Positions 1 to 7,453 of a stretch of DNA of 12,278 nucleotides are shown in pieces. A program made the translations under genes and the position numbers. The notes under the pieces are model-generated. The model was given only the letters and a program-made list of their open reading frames with translations. It searched no databases and was not told where the DNA came from. Position 1 is the stretch's first letter, and the number at the start of each line of letters is the position of its first letter. This DNA is from DAOMOD01 sp035444205 (GTDB lineage: Bacteria > Pseudomonadota > Gammaproteobacteria > Xanthomonadales > BPKI01): the NCBI GenBank assembly GCA_035444205.1, contig DAOMOD010000128.1:1-12278 (forward strand), in the 5' to 3' direction.

Positions 1-1531
1 TCTTCGCCGCGCTCGCGGGCGTCGAACGGCTCACGGCGCCGCGCGTCGCCGCGCCGAGATCGCTGAATACCCGCTCCGGAGCCACGGCAGCGGTCGGGTC
101 GACGCGCACCCAGCCCTCGCCCTCCAGCCACACCTCGTTCCAGGCGTGCGCGTCAGACTGGCGGATCAGCCAGTAGTCGCCAAGCGCGTTGTATTCGCCG
201 CCGAGATAGCCGGTTACCACGCGGGTGGGAATGCCGGCGGCGCGCATCAGGACCGCGAACGCCGATGCGTAGTGCTCGCAGTAGCCGTCACGGGTCTCGA
301 ACAGGAAGTCGTCCACCGAATCGCGGCCGAGCAGCGGAGGCACCAGCGAGTAGATGAAGGCCTCGTTGAACCAGTCCAGGGCGTTGCGGATGACGGCGCG
401 GTCGTCGGTGCCGTGCTGGGCGCGCCATTGCCGGCCCAGTGCTAGGCTGCGCGGGTTGTAGTTGGCGGGCAGCTCCAGGGCCAGGCGTCGCCAGGTGGAG
501 CGCAGTTCCGGCTCCAGCCGGTAGGCGGTGACCGACTCCATTTCGAAACGCTCCGCGCGGATCAGCGGGCGCGGCGAACGCATCACCTGATCGGCGCTGA
601 GACGCAGGCTGCCCGGGACCGAGACCGGGACATCAAGCGCCAGCACCCACGGCTGCTCGGTGGGCTGCATGGTGAGTACGTAGCGCAAGGGCGGCCCACG
701 TGCTTCGATCTCCGCCGCTTCGATGTTGTTGAACAGGTAATTGAGCCGCGTCCAGGCGCGTCCGTCGAAATCCCACAGCACCGGGCCGCGCCAGAATCGC
801 TGCCCTCGTGGCGGCATCTGCCCTTCGCTGAATGTCACCCGAAAGGCGGGCGAATCGTCGGCCAGCAGGAGGCTGATGTCGCCCGGTGCCATGCTGTCGC
901 TGACGCCGGTGCGACCGCCATGCGTATCGAGTGGCGCACCCCACAGCGGCGCTCCCAGTCGCGGGAACAGCACGAACAGGAATACGGTGAGCGGCAGTGC
1001 GAGCAGCGCCGCCACCAGCGCAGGCCGCAGCCGGTGCCGCCAGCCGAGGACGGCCTGTGCCCGCCAGCCTTCGGAATCGCCACGCGGTTCGGTGAACTCG
1101 CGCAGGCCAGAAAAGATCAGTACCGCGCACAAACCGACGTAGAGCGTGAGCAGCAGCGATTCCGAAAACAGGAATTGCGTGAGCAGGACGAACATGCTGA
1201 ACACGGCCACCAGGCGGGCATCGCGGCGCCGCTCGCTCTCCATCAGTTTCAGAACCAGCATGGTCGCCAGCAGGGCACTGCCGGCATGTCTGCCCACCAG
1301 GCTGGTGTAGTGCCAGCCGATGAGCAGGGTCAGCCCGAGCACCAGGGCCAGGCGGATCGGCTTGGGTACGGCCACGCCCATGCGTTGACGCTGCAGCAGC
1401 CGCAGCAGCACCAGGGCGAGCAGACCCAGGCTGAGCCACCAGGGAAAGCGGGCGAAGTGCGGGGCCAAGGCAGCCAGCAGGACCACCGTCGCCCAAAGAA
1501 AGCCGCGATGGCTGAGCCGCGTCTCAGTCAT
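1..1531 (-). CDS. tgpA: TgpA-like membrane transglutaminase (DUF3488 + transglutaminase core), 3' end cut by window edge
   Basis: The reading frame is open from an ATG at 1531 to the left edge, giving 510 visible residues; the C-terminus lies outside the window. Residues about 10-200 hold several hydrophobic membrane segments, as in the DUF3488 N-terminus. A periplasmic transglutaminase core follows, with RDGYCEHYASAF around Cys418, SDAHAWNEVW with His462 and VRVDPTAAV with Asp478. The spacing of this triad (44 and 16 residues) agrees with what I recall for Pseudomonas TgpA. The family usually ends with one more membrane helix, which would lie outside the window. The start overlaps the DUF58 stop by 8 bases, so translation is probably coupled. 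It is the third gene of a moxR-DUF58-transglutaminase operon. Family members are implicated in the cell envelope, but the substrate is not established. The family call is very firm; the symbol follows Pseudomonas usage. Confidence 0.93.
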   Translation of the reverse strand, partial: MTETRLSHRGFLWATVVLLAALAPHFARFPWWLSLGLLALVLLRLLQRQRMGVAVPKPIRLALVLGLTLLIGWHYTSLVGRHAGSALLATMLVLKLMESERRRDARLVAVFSMFVLLTQFLFSESLLLTLYVGLCAVLIFSGLREFTEPRGDSEGWRAQAVLGWRHRLRPALVAALLALPLTVFLFVLFPRLGAPLWGAPLDTHGGRTGVSDSMAPGDISLLLADDSPAFRVTFSEGQMPPRGQRFWRGPVLWDFDGRAWTRLNYLFNNIEAAEIEARGPPLRYVLTMQPTEQPWVLALDVPVSVPGSLRLSADQVMRSPRPLIRAERFEMESVTAYRLEPELRSTWRRLALELPANYNPRSLALGRQWRAQHGTDDRAVIRNALDWFNEAFIYSLVPPLLGRDSVDDFLFETRDGYCEHYASAFAVLMRAAGIPTRVVTGYLGGEYNALGDYWLIRQSDAHAWNEVWLEGEGWVRVDPTAAVAPERVFSDLGAATRGAVSRSTPASAAK

Positions 1532-2513
1532 TGCACTCACCGGCGCTGGGAAGCAGGGCCAGGGCACGCAGACACTGGGTACAGAACTGCTGGCCGTGCC
1601 CGGGGCCCAATACCTGCCCTGGTACGCGCAGCAGGAAAGCGGAATCGCTCTGGCGTGCGTCCAGCACCCAGCGCGTCAGCCGGGCGATGCGGGCTTCGTG
1701 GTCCAGGCCCTGCAGGCGGTCGAAATCGAGAATGAGCAGGTCGCCCCGGGTATCGCGGAAATCCTTGCTGAGCAGGCGCTCGGCGCGTGCGCTCGCCTTC
1801 CATGCCACCAGGCGCAGCGGATCGGAGCGCTGGTGATCGCGCACGCCCTCCAGTTCCTCGCCCTCGCGCCGGCGCAGTGCCGCGCCACTGCCGGCGCCGT
1901 CGGGCAGCGGCGGCGCGCCGGTCTCCGCGCGTGGATACACCAGCAGGCGGCAGTCCGGATGCACCCAGCTCCAGGCCACGAACAGGCCGAACGGCATTTC
2001 CGTGTCCAGCCGCAGGCGTCCGACCGGCATCCAGCCGCGGCGGTGTGTCGCCACCTGGAGCCGGGCCTCCGACACGCCATGCCGGGCAACCTCGATCTCG
2101 TCGCGCGAGGCGCCGCGCGCGACCCGCACACCGTGCCGGCCGCGGCCGTCGGCGGGGCCAAGGCTGATGCTGATCCGCATCGGCTGGCCGGCGTGCACCG
2201 GCTCGCCGTCCACGCGGTGGACGATCAGGCGGTTCAGGTTGCGGAAGGTCTGGTGCAGGCTGACATGGGCGATGGCGGCAACCAGGAACGTCAGCAGCAG
2301 CGCGGGATTGTTGTTGTAGTTGAGCGCAGCCAGCAGCATGCCGGTCACGACCACGGCGAAGAACACGCCGAAGCCGGTCGGCAGGATGTAGATGCGCTTG
2401 CGGTGCAGTGTCAGCGGCAGCGGCTCCGGCTCGCGCAGCCGGGTCAGCGCCGGCAGACGCCGCTCGGCTTGGGCGAGCAGGCGCGCCCGCCAGGTGGGTC
2501 GTTGCGCGGCCAC
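1524..2513 (-). CDS. DUF58 domain membrane protein
   Basis: A 329-residue protein starting at GTG 2513, one base after the moxR stop. Residues about 42-64 and 69-86 are hydrophobic and form a two-helix membrane anchor. The rest is soluble. The DUF58 signature EELEGVRDHQRSDPLRLVAWKASAR-type segment lies at about 219-243, with the conserved Arg, Asp, Trp and SAR positions, followed by a von Willebrand A-like strand LLILDFDR at about 259-266. DUF58 proteins are typical partners of MoxR ATPases and often accompany transglutaminase-like proteins, as here. The biochemical role is not known; a MoxR-assisted assembly or envelope function is inferred from context. No strong Shine-Dalgarno is seen, so translation is probably coupled to moxR. 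The stop overlaps the next gene by 8 bases. Confidence 0.93.
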   Translation of the reverse strand: MAAQRPTWRARLLAQAERRLPALTRLREPEPLPLTLHRKRIYILPTGFGVFFAVVVTGMLLAALNYNNNPALLLTFLVAAIAHVSLHQTFRNLNRLIVHRVDGEPVHAGQPMRISISLGPADGRGRHGVRVARGASRDEIEVARHGVSEARLQVATHRRGWMPVGRLRLDTEMPFGLFVAWSWVHPDCRLLVYPRAETGAPPLPDGAGSGAALRRREGEELEGVRDHQRSDPLRLVAWKASARAERLLSKDFRDTRGDLLILDFDRLQGLDHEARIARLTRWVLDARQSDSAFLLRVPGQVLGPGHGQQFCTQCLRALALLPSAGECND

Positions 2514-2514
2514 C

Positions 2515-3459
2515 TCAGTCCACGGCGACTTCGTCCAGCAGGCGTCGTGCCAGGGTGTCGCGATCGGTGCCGGTCTCGCTTCCGGGAATCAGCCGGTGCG
2601 CGGCCACCGCGACGAACACCGCCTGCACGTCCTCGGGCAGTACGAAGGCGCGCCCGCCGATCAAGGCCCAGGCGCGTGCTCCGGACAGCAGGGCCAGGCC
2701 CGCGCGTGGCGACAGGCCGACGCGGATCTGCGGGTGGCGACGACTGGCGTCGAGCAGATCCTGCACATAGTCGACCAGCGCGTTGCTGGTGGTGACCGCA
2801 GTGACCGCCTCCCGAAGTGCAAGCACGCGCTCGGCGTCCAGACAAGGTTCAAGCGTCTCCAGCATGCGCCGCCGGTCGGGCTGGGTGAGCATCCGGTGCT
2901 CGGCCTTGCGGTCCGGGTACCCCAGGCCGATGCGCAGCAGGAAGCGGTCGAGCTGGGAATCGGGCAGCGGGAAGGTTCCGGCCAGGTCCACCGGGTTCTG
3001 CGTGGCCACGACGAAAAACGGTTGCGGCAGGGCGTGGCTCTTGCCGTCCACCGTCACCTGGCCTTCGGCCATGGCCTCGAGCAGGGCGCTCTGCGTCTTC
3101 GGCGTGGCGCGGTTGATCTCGTCGCCGAGCACGAGTTGGGCAAACACCGGACCTGGGTGAAAGCTGAAGCCGCCACGCTCGCGGTCGTACACTGAAACGC
3201 CCAGAATGTCCGAGGGCAGCAGGTCGGACGTAAACTGCACGCGCTGGAAACCAAGTCCCAGGCTTGCGGACAGGGCGTGCGCCAGCGTGGTCTTGCCCAC
3301 ACCGGGCAGATCCTCGATCAGCAGATGCCCGCCGGCGAGAAGCGCCGTGTAGGCAAGCCGCACCTCGCGCGTCTTGCCGAGCACCACTGCGTTCGTCTGT
3401 TCGATGGCGCGGGCCAGGGCTTCCATGTACTGGGCGTCGGGCTGGGGCGAGTCGGCCAT
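2515..3459 (-). CDS. MoxR-family AAA+ ATPase
   Basis: A 314-residue protein, normal length for MoxR ATPases. Walker A LPGVGKTT lies at 51-58, Walker B LVLGDEINRA at 109-118, the sensor-1 segment VATQNPVDLAGT at 151-162 and a sensor-2-like SPRAG at 250-254. These are the hallmark MoxR motifs. Members act as chaperone-like ATPases that help assemble or activate VWA/DUF58 partners, in agreement with the DUF58 gene immediately downstream. The ATG at 3459 is the only ATG that gives the full N-terminus; the Shine-Dalgarno is weak. It is the first gene of the minus-strand operon and is divergent from the glycosyltransferase gene, with 81 bases between the two start codons that must hold both 5' regions. 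The frame stays open upstream, antisense to the glycosyltransferase, but that extension is not protein-like. Confidence 0.95.
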   Translation of the reverse strand: MADSPQPDAQYMEALARAIEQTNAVVLGKTREVRLAYTALLAGGHLLIEDLPGVGKTTLAHALSASLGLGFQRVQFTSDLLPSDILGVSVYDRERGGFSFHPGPVFAQLVLGDEINRATPKTQSALLEAMAEGQVTVDGKSHALPQPFFVVATQNPVDLAGTFPLPDSQLDRFLLRIGLGYPDRKAEHRMLTQPDRRRMLETLEPCLDAERVLALREAVTAVTTSNALVDYVQDLLDASRRHPQIRVGLSPRAGLALLSGARAWALIGGRAFVLPEDVQAVFVAVAAHRLIPGSETGTDRDTLARRLLDEVAVD

Positions 3460-3540
3460 GGGGATGGGCAGCGTGCGGAAGAATGTGCAGTGTAGCGATG
3501 TGACGGAAAGGAATGTATCGATGATGACCGTGACGACGGC

Positions 3541-5412
3541 ATGAACGTCCGTCGCGCTTTCTGGTGGATCTTCGCCGGTCTGCTTGCGGTCAAGCTGTTG
3601 CTCGCCGCATCGCTCGAGTTGTTCGGCGACGAGGCCTTCTACGTCTGGGAAAGCCGCCACCTGGCCGCGGCCTACAGCGATCTGCCCGGACTGACGGCCT
3701 GGCTGATCGCAGGCGGGCGGGGGCTGTTCGGCGACCATGTGCTGGGCATTCGCCTGCCGTTCCTGGCGCTGGCGGCGGCGCTGCCATTCATCGTGCTGCG
3801 GCTGGGACGGCGCTGGGTCGGCGAGGACGACGCCTGGCGCGCCGCGCTGATCGCGTTGCTGCTGCCGTTGTCGGCCAGCCTTGGCGTGCTGGCATTGCCC
3901 GATGTGGCCATGCTGCTGCTTGGACTGCTGGCACTGGATGCCTTCGACCGGGCGCTGGCAAGCGGTCGACTGCTGCCCTGGATGCAGACCGGCCTGTGGG
4001 TGGCCCTGGGCTTGAACGCCCATTACCGCTTCCTGGTGCCGGTGGCGGCCGCGCTGCTGGTACTGCTGGCAAGTGCCAGGGGACGAGCGGCATGGAGGAC
4101 GCCGGGCCTGTGGCTGGCATTCGCGATCGCCGGCGTCGGCCTGGTGCCACAGGTGCTGTTCCATGTGGAGACCGGCGCAGCGGCACTCGGGTTCCAGTTC
4201 GTCGAGCGTCATCCCTGGGCATTCCAGTGGCAGGGTCTGCAACACCTGCCGGTGCAGGCCGCGGTGACTTCGCCCGTGTTGTATCTGGGTCTGCTGGCAA
4301 CGTTGCTGACCCTGCTGCGCCGGCCCATCGAAACGGCGCCGCGCGATGTGCTGCTGGCCTTTGCCGGACTGCCGATCGTGGTCTATCTGGTGGGTGCCTT
4401 CTTCGCCGACAACGTGCGCACGCATTTCCATTGGCCGCTGATCGGCTACCTGCCGTTGTTGCCACTGCTGCCGCCCTGGTGGCGCAGGTTCTCTGCGGCG
4501 TGGCCACGGGTGCTGCGTGGCGGCATGGTGATTCTTGGGCTGGGACTGGCCGCGGCTGGCAGCATCGCCGCGCTTGGATACCTGGCGCTCGCGGCGCGCT
4601 CGCCATGGACCATGGCGCTGGCCGACCACAAGGCCTTTCCTACCAACCTGACCGGCTGGCGCGAGGCAGCCGAATCGGCGTGGCATCACCTCGATCATCC
4701 GGAATTCGCGAACGCGGACCTGGTGGCCGACAATTTCATGATCGCCGCCCAGCTCGAATTCGAACTGGGCGGCGTGTGGCCGGTATTCGTGCTGGACCAT
4801 CCGCGCAATCACCATCACGGACGTGCCCTGCAGCTCGCGCTGTGGCGTCGTGACGAACGGTCCTGGCGCGAGCGTGGAGCGGCGCGGGCGTTGCTGGTGG
4901 TCGAGGACACCGCGGTCGCACTCAAGGATCGCCCTGCCTGGTACCACGAGCTGTGTGCTCGTCTCGGCAACATGCGCCTGCTCGGCGAGCGCTCGCTGTT
5001 CGCCGGACGCAGACGTTTCCTCTACTTCCGGGTCGATCGACAGGAAGACACCGCTCCGGCGCGGTGCCAGTTCCCCGCGCTGGCATACATCGACCTGCCG
5101 CCGGACTTCGTCGCATCGCGCGAAGAAGCACTTGCCATCAGCGGCTGGGCGATTCAGGACGGCGCCGGCATCCGGTCGGTGCATGTCCTGCTCGACGGCG
5201 AGGAGATCGCCGAGGCCCGTTACGGACTGCCATTCTCCGGCGTGCTGGCGCAATGGCCGTTCTCCACCGATCCCAACCACCCGGATGTCGGGTTCGCCGC
5301 CGAGATCGATCTTTCGCATCTGGCAGCGGGACGCTATCGCCTGGGCCTGCGCCTGACCGGGCGCGACGGATCGGTGCGCGAATTTCCCGAGGAGGTGGTG
5401 GTGTTGCGCTGA
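3541..5412 (+). CDS. GT39/ArnT-like polyprenyl-phosphate-dependent glycosyltransferase with C-terminal Ig-like domain
   Basis: A 623-residue multi-pass inner-membrane protein. After a first helix (about 7-26) comes an acidic pair Asp30-Glu31 in LFGDEAFYVWESRH, the catalytic-loop signature of the PMT/ArnT (GT39/GT83) superfamily. About ten hydrophobic segments run to residue 351, including LPDVAM at 119-124 and a HYRF loop at 161-164. Residues about 365-500 form a soluble region with the ADNFMIAAQLEFEL block and a later Q-L-A-L-W segment, seen in family members near sugar-carrier binding. Residues about 505-623 form a separate beta-rich module (ISGWAIQD, VHVLLDGEEIAEARYG, GRYRLGLRLTGRDG) resembling bacterial Ig-like domains. 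Such enzymes move a sugar from an undecaprenyl-phosphate carrier to an extracytoplasmic acceptor such as lipid A, glycan or protein; the acceptor is unknown here. It stands alone, convergent with yceF. Confidence 0.85.
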   Translation: MNVRRAFWWIFAGLLAVKLLLAASLELFGDEAFYVWESRHLAAAYSDLPGLTAWLIAGGRGLFGDHVLGIRLPFLALAAALPFIVLRLGRRWVGEDDAWRAALIALLLPLSASLGVLALPDVAMLLLGLLALDAFDRALASGRLLPWMQTGLWVALGLNAHYRFLVPVAAALLVLLASARGRAAWRTPGLWLAFAIAGVGLVPQVLFHVETGAAALGFQFVERHPWAFQWQGLQHLPVQAAVTSPVLYLGLLATLLTLLRRPIETAPRDVLLAFAGLPIVVYLVGAFFADNVRTHFHWPLIGYLPLLPLLPPWWRRFSAAWPRVLRGGMVILGLGLAAAGSIAALGYLALAARSPWTMALADHKAFPTNLTGWREAAESAWHHLDHPEFANADLVADNFMIAAQLEFELGGVWPVFVLDHPRNHHHGRALQLALWRRDERSWRERGAARALLVVEDTAVALKDRPAWYHELCARLGNMRLLGERSLFAGRRRFLYFRVDRQEDTAPARCQFPALAYIDLPPDFVASREEALAISGWAIQDGAGIRSVHVLLDGEEIAEARYGLPFSGVLAQWPFSTDPNHPDVGFAAEIDLSHLAAGRYRLGLRLTGRDGSVREFPEEVVVLR

Positions 5413-5454
5413 GCGGCTTCAGGGTCGCAGTCGCAACCAAACGATACCGATGGA

Positions 5455-6039
5455 TCAGGGTACGGCGACGCCGGCCTGGCGCAGCAGGTGGCAGAGGCCG
5501 ATCAGGGGTAGGCCAATCAGCGCCGTCGGGTCTTCGCTGTGGATGGCTTCGAAAAGGCTGATACCTAGGCTCTCGGCCTTGAAGCTTCCGGCGCAGTCGA
5601 TGGCCGGTTCGCGCGCCACGTAGCGTTCGATCTCCGCCTCGGCCAGCGCGCGCAACACCACTTCGGTACGGTCGTGATGATGGGCCCTGAAGCCGTCTCC
5701 GGCACGCATCAGGCAAACGGCAGTGTGGAACACCACGCGCTGTCCGGCGCAGAGCCTGAGCTGTTCCGCGGCGCGTCCAGCGCTCCCCGGCTTGCCGATG
5801 GCGCGACCGCCGAGGTCGGCGGTCTGGTCCGAGCCTATGACCAGGGCACCAGGATGAAGCGCGGCCACGGCCGCGGCCTTGGCCTCGGCAAGCCGAACAG
5901 CCAGTGCGGCCGGCGACTCGTTCGCAAGCTGGCTTTCATCGATGCTGGGGCTGAACACGCGAAACTCGATACCCAGCCGCTTCAGAAGCGCCGCGCGATA
6001 GGGCGAACCCGATGCGAGTATCAGTTCAGTGCGAGTCAT
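5455..6039 (-). CDS. yceF: Maf/YceF-family 7-methyl-GTP pyrophosphatase
   Basis: A 194-residue protein, typical of Maf proteins. Visible motifs are ILASGSPYR at 7-15 (nucleotide-binding loop), DESQ at 34-37, VIGSDQ at 67-72 with the likely catalytic Asp71, and CAGSFKAESLGISLFE followed by DPTALIGLPLI near the C-terminus. The CAGSFK...LFE form resembles the E. coli YceF branch, which hydrolyses 7-methyl-GTP, better than the dTTP/UTP-specific YhdE branch. The role is house-cleaning removal of modified nucleotides in the cytoplasm. The ATG at 6039 was chosen because MTRTELILASGS fits the usual short N-terminus. The gene is overlapped by 14 bases by the upstream membrane protein gene and is divergent from yceD, the same yceF/yceD arrangement as in E. 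coli. It ends 42 bases from the glycosyltransferase stop. Confidence 0.93.
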   Translation of the reverse strand: MTRTELILASGSPYRAALLKRLGIEFRVFSPSIDESQLANESPAALAVRLAEAKAAAVAALHPGALVIGSDQTADLGGRAIGKPGSAGRAAEQLRLCAGQRVVFHTAVCLMRAGDGFRAHHHDRTEVVLRALAEAEIERYVAREPAIDCAGSFKAESLGISLFEAIHSEDPTALIGLPLIGLCHLLRQAGVAVP

Positions 6040-6583
6040 CGTCGGCGGGGCGACGTGCTTCGGGTGGCGCCTCGACCAGGCCCGAGGTGGCCTCGCAGGC
6101 ATCCTCGAGGTCGCGCCCGGCGGCAATCAGCTGCTCCAGGTGCGAGGCCAGGCGCTCGCGTGAGCGCGCCACCGATCCGAGCGCCTCGTCGAGTTCACGC
6201 TGGCTCGCCTCCTCGCCGTGGCGCTGGATCCACAGGCGATGCTCCAGTACGTCACGCAGAGCCAGGCGCACCTGCTCGCCGGAGTCGAGTGAAGCCATGG
6301 CCACCGCGCTGATGTCGGCGGGTACCTGTCCGACCACGTCCTGCAGCGAATGCATGCGCCGCCTGCATTCGTGCAGTTGGGCTTCCAGACCATCGATCTC
6401 GTTGAGCAGATCCTCCAGCGTGGTCTGGCGGCGCATCCAGACGCGGTGGCGGTACCACCAGACGAGCAGGAGCAGGGTGACGCCAACGAGAATGGCCAGG
6501 ACGGCAGTCAAGGGACGGGTCGTTGCAGGGGTGGAGCGTTGCAGTCTGCCCCACCCGGGCGCGCCCCGCAAAGGTTGGCGCAA
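6026..6583 (-). CDS. Hypothetical single-pass membrane protein with coiled coil
   Basis: I do not recognise this protein. It is 185 residues if it starts at TTG 6583, or 162 if it starts at the TTG at 6511. One clear membrane helix, LTAVLAILVGVTLLLLVWW, lies at about 25-43, followed by a basic RHRVWMRR stretch, which suggests a short outside N-terminus and a cytoplasmic body. Residues about 53-165 are rich in Leu, Glu, Arg and Gln with heptad-like spacing and probably form helices or coiled coil. The tail is acidic (DDDSH). The stop overlaps yceF by 14 bases, so it is probably co-translated with it. Neither candidate start has a good Shine-Dalgarno and no ATG is available near the helix, so the 5' end is uncertain. 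The frame shows consistent protein-like character, but function is unknown. Confidence 0.65.
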   Translation of the reverse strand: MRQPLRGAPGWGRLQRSTPATTRPLTAVLAILVGVTLLLLVWWYRHRVWMRRQTTLEDLLNEIDGLEAQLHECRRRMHSLQDVVGQVPADISAVAMASLDSGEQVRLALRDVLEHRLWIQRHGEEASQRELDEALGSVARSRERLASHLEQLIAAGRDLEDACEATSGLVEAPPEARRPADDDSH

Positions 6584-6606
6584 TCCGCACCGGCGCAGGC
6601 CGTTCC

Positions 6607-6635
6607 TTGACGCTGGCCTGCGTCGCCCCTATCAT
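6607..6635 (+). promoter_or_regulatory. Sigma-70-type promoter of the yceD-rpmF operon
   Basis: A -35 box TTGACG (6607-6612) and a -10 box TATCAT (6630-6635) are separated by exactly 17 bases. Five of six bases match consensus in each box. The expected transcription start is around 6641-6643, only 2-4 bases before the yceD ATG at 6645, so the transcript would be leaderless or nearly so. No Shine-Dalgarno precedes that ATG, which agrees with this reading. Confidence 0.7.
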
Positions 6636-6644
6636 CGCGCGCCC

Positions 6645-7157
6645 ATGTCTGCCGGCCTGCCCGAACGCGTGGGTGCCTGGCGGATGGTGGCGCAGCGCAG
6701 GATCTTCTCCGGTGCCGCGCCGCTGGCGCAGATGACCAGGCTCCGCGACCTTCTCGCCGACGATGTCGGCGAAGCCCGCTACGAGATCGAGTTCGGTACC
6801 GATGAAATCTCGGTGCCGTTCGCGGCCGTGAAGGTGTCGGCCGAACTGACCCTGACCTGCCAGCGCAGTTTCGAGCCGTTCGTGCTGCCGGTAGAACTCG
6901 ACAGCCGGCTTGGCCTGATCCGCGAGGAAAGCGAGGAAAACGCGCTGCCGCCCGGCTACGAAGCGCTGCTGGTGCCCGAGGACGGGTCGCTGGTGCCGCT
7001 CGACCTGGTCGAGGACGAGCTGCTGTTGCAGGTGCCGGTGGCGCCCTTGTCGCCGGGCGGCCCGGCGCAGGATGAAGTGCTGTGGAGCAGCGACGATGCC
7101 GAGGAAGGCGCAGCAGAAAACCCCTTCGCAGCCCTCAAGGACTGGAAGAAGCTTTAG
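6645..7157 (+). CDS. yceD: YceD / DUF177 family protein
   Basis: A 170-residue protein, the usual size for DUF177. The family pattern is clear: VSAELTLTCQRSFEPFVLPV at about 64-83, the acidic core LVEDELLLQVPVAP at 121-134, and the C-terminal NPFAALKDWKK at 159-169. DUF177/YceD proteins have been linked to 23S rRNA accumulation and are almost always encoded just before rpmF, as here (24 bases apart). The cytoplasmic mechanism is unresolved. The ATG at 6645 immediately follows a strong promoter and lacks a Shine-Dalgarno. The frame continues upstream but only as antisense to the coiled-coil gene, so the short start was chosen. Confidence 0.93.
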   Translation: MSAGLPERVGAWRMVAQRRIFSGAAPLAQMTRLRDLLADDVGEARYEIEFGTDEISVPFAAVKVSAELTLTCQRSFEPFVLPVELDSRLGLIREESEENALPPGYEALLVPEDGSLVPLDLVEDELLLQVPVAPLSPGGPAQDEVLWSSDDAEEGAAENPFAALKDWKKL

Positions 7158-7181
7158 ACTATTGTTTTTCGGAGTACTGAA

Positions 7182-7382
7182 ATGGCTGTCCAGAAAAGTC
7201 GCAAGTCCCCATCCAAGCGCGGCATGCGCCGTTCCCACGATGCGCTGAAGCCGGCCCAATTGTCGGTCGATGCCACCACCGGCGAAACGCACCTGCGTCA
7301 CCACATCACCGCCGACGGCTTCTATCGCGGCCGCAAGGTGATTGACGTGAAATCGGCCGTCGAGGACGACGACGAGGATTGA
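7182..7382 (+). CDS. rpmF: 50S ribosomal protein L32
   Basis: A 66-residue protein with the invariant N-terminal MAVQKSRKSPSKRGMRRSHD and the family core HLRHHITADGFYRGRKVI at 38-54. It has no cysteines, so it is the zinc-independent (C-minus) form. It is about nine residues longer than the E. coli protein because of a C-terminal tail ending in six acidic residues (EDDDED, 61-66), a tail type I associate with xanthomonad L32. It is a component of the large ribosomal subunit near the peptidyl-transferase region. An SD-like GGAG lies at 7171-7174. It is co-transcribed with yceD, and a terminator-like hairpin follows 45 bases after the stop. Confidence 0.97.
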   Translation: MAVQKSRKSPSKRGMRRSHDALKPAQLSVDATTGETHLRHHITADGFYRGRKVIDVKSAVEDDDED

Positions 7383-7427
7383 GTCGCGTCCGGCGCCGTC
7401 TTGCCGGGCGCCCGTATCGCTCATGCG

Positions 7428-7450
7428 GCGGCCCTGAGGGGCCGCTTTCG
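7428..7450 (+). terminator. Terminator- or attenuator-like hairpin between rpmF and fabH
   Basis: The stem GCGGCCC (7428-7434) pairs perfectly with GGGCCGC (7439-7445) around a TGAG loop, followed by TTTCG. The seven-base GC stem is strong, but the T tract is short, so partial termination or attenuation is more likely than complete stop. It separates the ribosomal genes from the fatty-acid genes and lies just 5' of the fabH ribosome-binding site. Confidence 0.5.
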
Positions 7451-7453
7451 TTC

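Noticed and set aside
3489..3494. TACACT on the minus strand as the -10 box of a moxR promoter.
   Set aside because: The -10 fit is fair, but no acceptable -35 box lies 16-18 bases upstream, so I did not list it as a feature.
3460..5319. A stop-free minus-strand frame continuing upstream of moxR, antisense to the glycosyltransferase, for about 620 codons.
   Set aside because: Its translation is low-complexity, rich in Gln, Arg and His, with no domain. It is a mirror of the GC-biased codons of the real plus-strand gene; moxR starts properly at 3459.
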